A stretch of DNA of 64,000 nucleotides from Breviolum minutum Mf 1.05b.01 (Eukaryota; Sar; Dinophyceae; Suessiales; Symbiodiniaceae). Below, one piece after another: positions 63,907 to 64,000 of the stretch. A program made the position numbers and the translations under genes. Within the stretch, counting starts at the first letter, position 1. The number at the start of each line of letters is the position of its first letter. The notes beneath the pieces are model-generated. The model had not been told where the DNA came from and did no database searches. It saw only the letters and a list, made by a program, of their open reading frames with translations. The stretch spans positions 146,770 to 210,769 of the forward strand of contig DF239554.1 in NCBI GenBank assembly GCA_000507305.1. Reading direction: 5' to 3'.

Positions 63907-64000
63907 TAGGTGGTGGTTTCAAACATTTTTTAGTTTCACCCCTATTTGGGGAAGATTCCCATTTTGACTAATATTTTTCAGATGGGTTGAAGCCACCAAC
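63907..64000. mobile_element. MITE, family 2, member at window edge
   Basis: AGGTGGTGGTTTCAAACATT at the left and GGTTGAAGCCACCAAC at the right end of the window form inverted ends. The interior TTTCACCCCTATTTGGGGAAGAT...TTTTGAC matches 16976-17123. It may extend a few bases beyond the window. Confidence 0.65.

Overview
The window reads as nuclear DNA of a dinoflagellate, most likely a symbiodiniacean or close relative. The firmest marker is a three-exon gene for an HCc/HLP-type histone-like basic nuclear protein (4334-5065), a family known from dinoflagellate chromatin. Further support comes from short exons (about 40-180 nt) separated by introns of a few hundred bases, introns that appear to start with GA or GC as well as GT, nearly all calls on the + strand, short inverted-repeat elements of the MITE type, and a large copia-like LTR retrotransposon. 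There are no rRNA, tRNA, CRISPR or bacterial operon signals. Two single N characters (2904, 22619) mark assembly joins inside repeats.

Layout. 1-6400: a + strand array of duplicated exons for a coiled-coil protein, with the HCc gene nested in one of its enlarged introns. 8200-16400: further short coiled-coil-like exons, one good first exon (8984) and a MITE (14751-14863). 16970-18810: a second MITE type and two tandem-repeat arrays. 19460-22263: short exons, then the best non-transposon single-exon gene, a DUF2237-family protein (21592-22263). 22428-22690: a compound microsatellite. 27380-28080: exons resembling the pore of an inward-rectifier K+ channel. 29300-29891, 33785-35132, 38137-40134, 41152-42497 and 45536-45690: exon groups of unrecognised genes. 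47561-56762: a complete, recently inserted copia-like element on the - strand, with target-site duplication, near-identical LTRs, primer-binding site and polypurine tract, a 2181-codon gag-pol frame, an in-frame stop, then RNase H with a long unique C-terminal extension. 58328-62896: several exons of at least one unrecognised + strand gene. 63291 to the end: two inverted-repeat elements.

Functionally the window is a eukaryotic gene neighbourhood, not a pathway cluster. The HCc protein would act in packaging nucleosome-poor chromatin, the coiled-coil array probably encodes a structural protein, and the retrotransposon is the main mobile unit. Exon boundaries were inferred by eye from open frame, coding-like composition and splice-site context. 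Most have not been chained into full genes, and exon calls at or below 0.45 should be taken as candidates that transcript data would settle.
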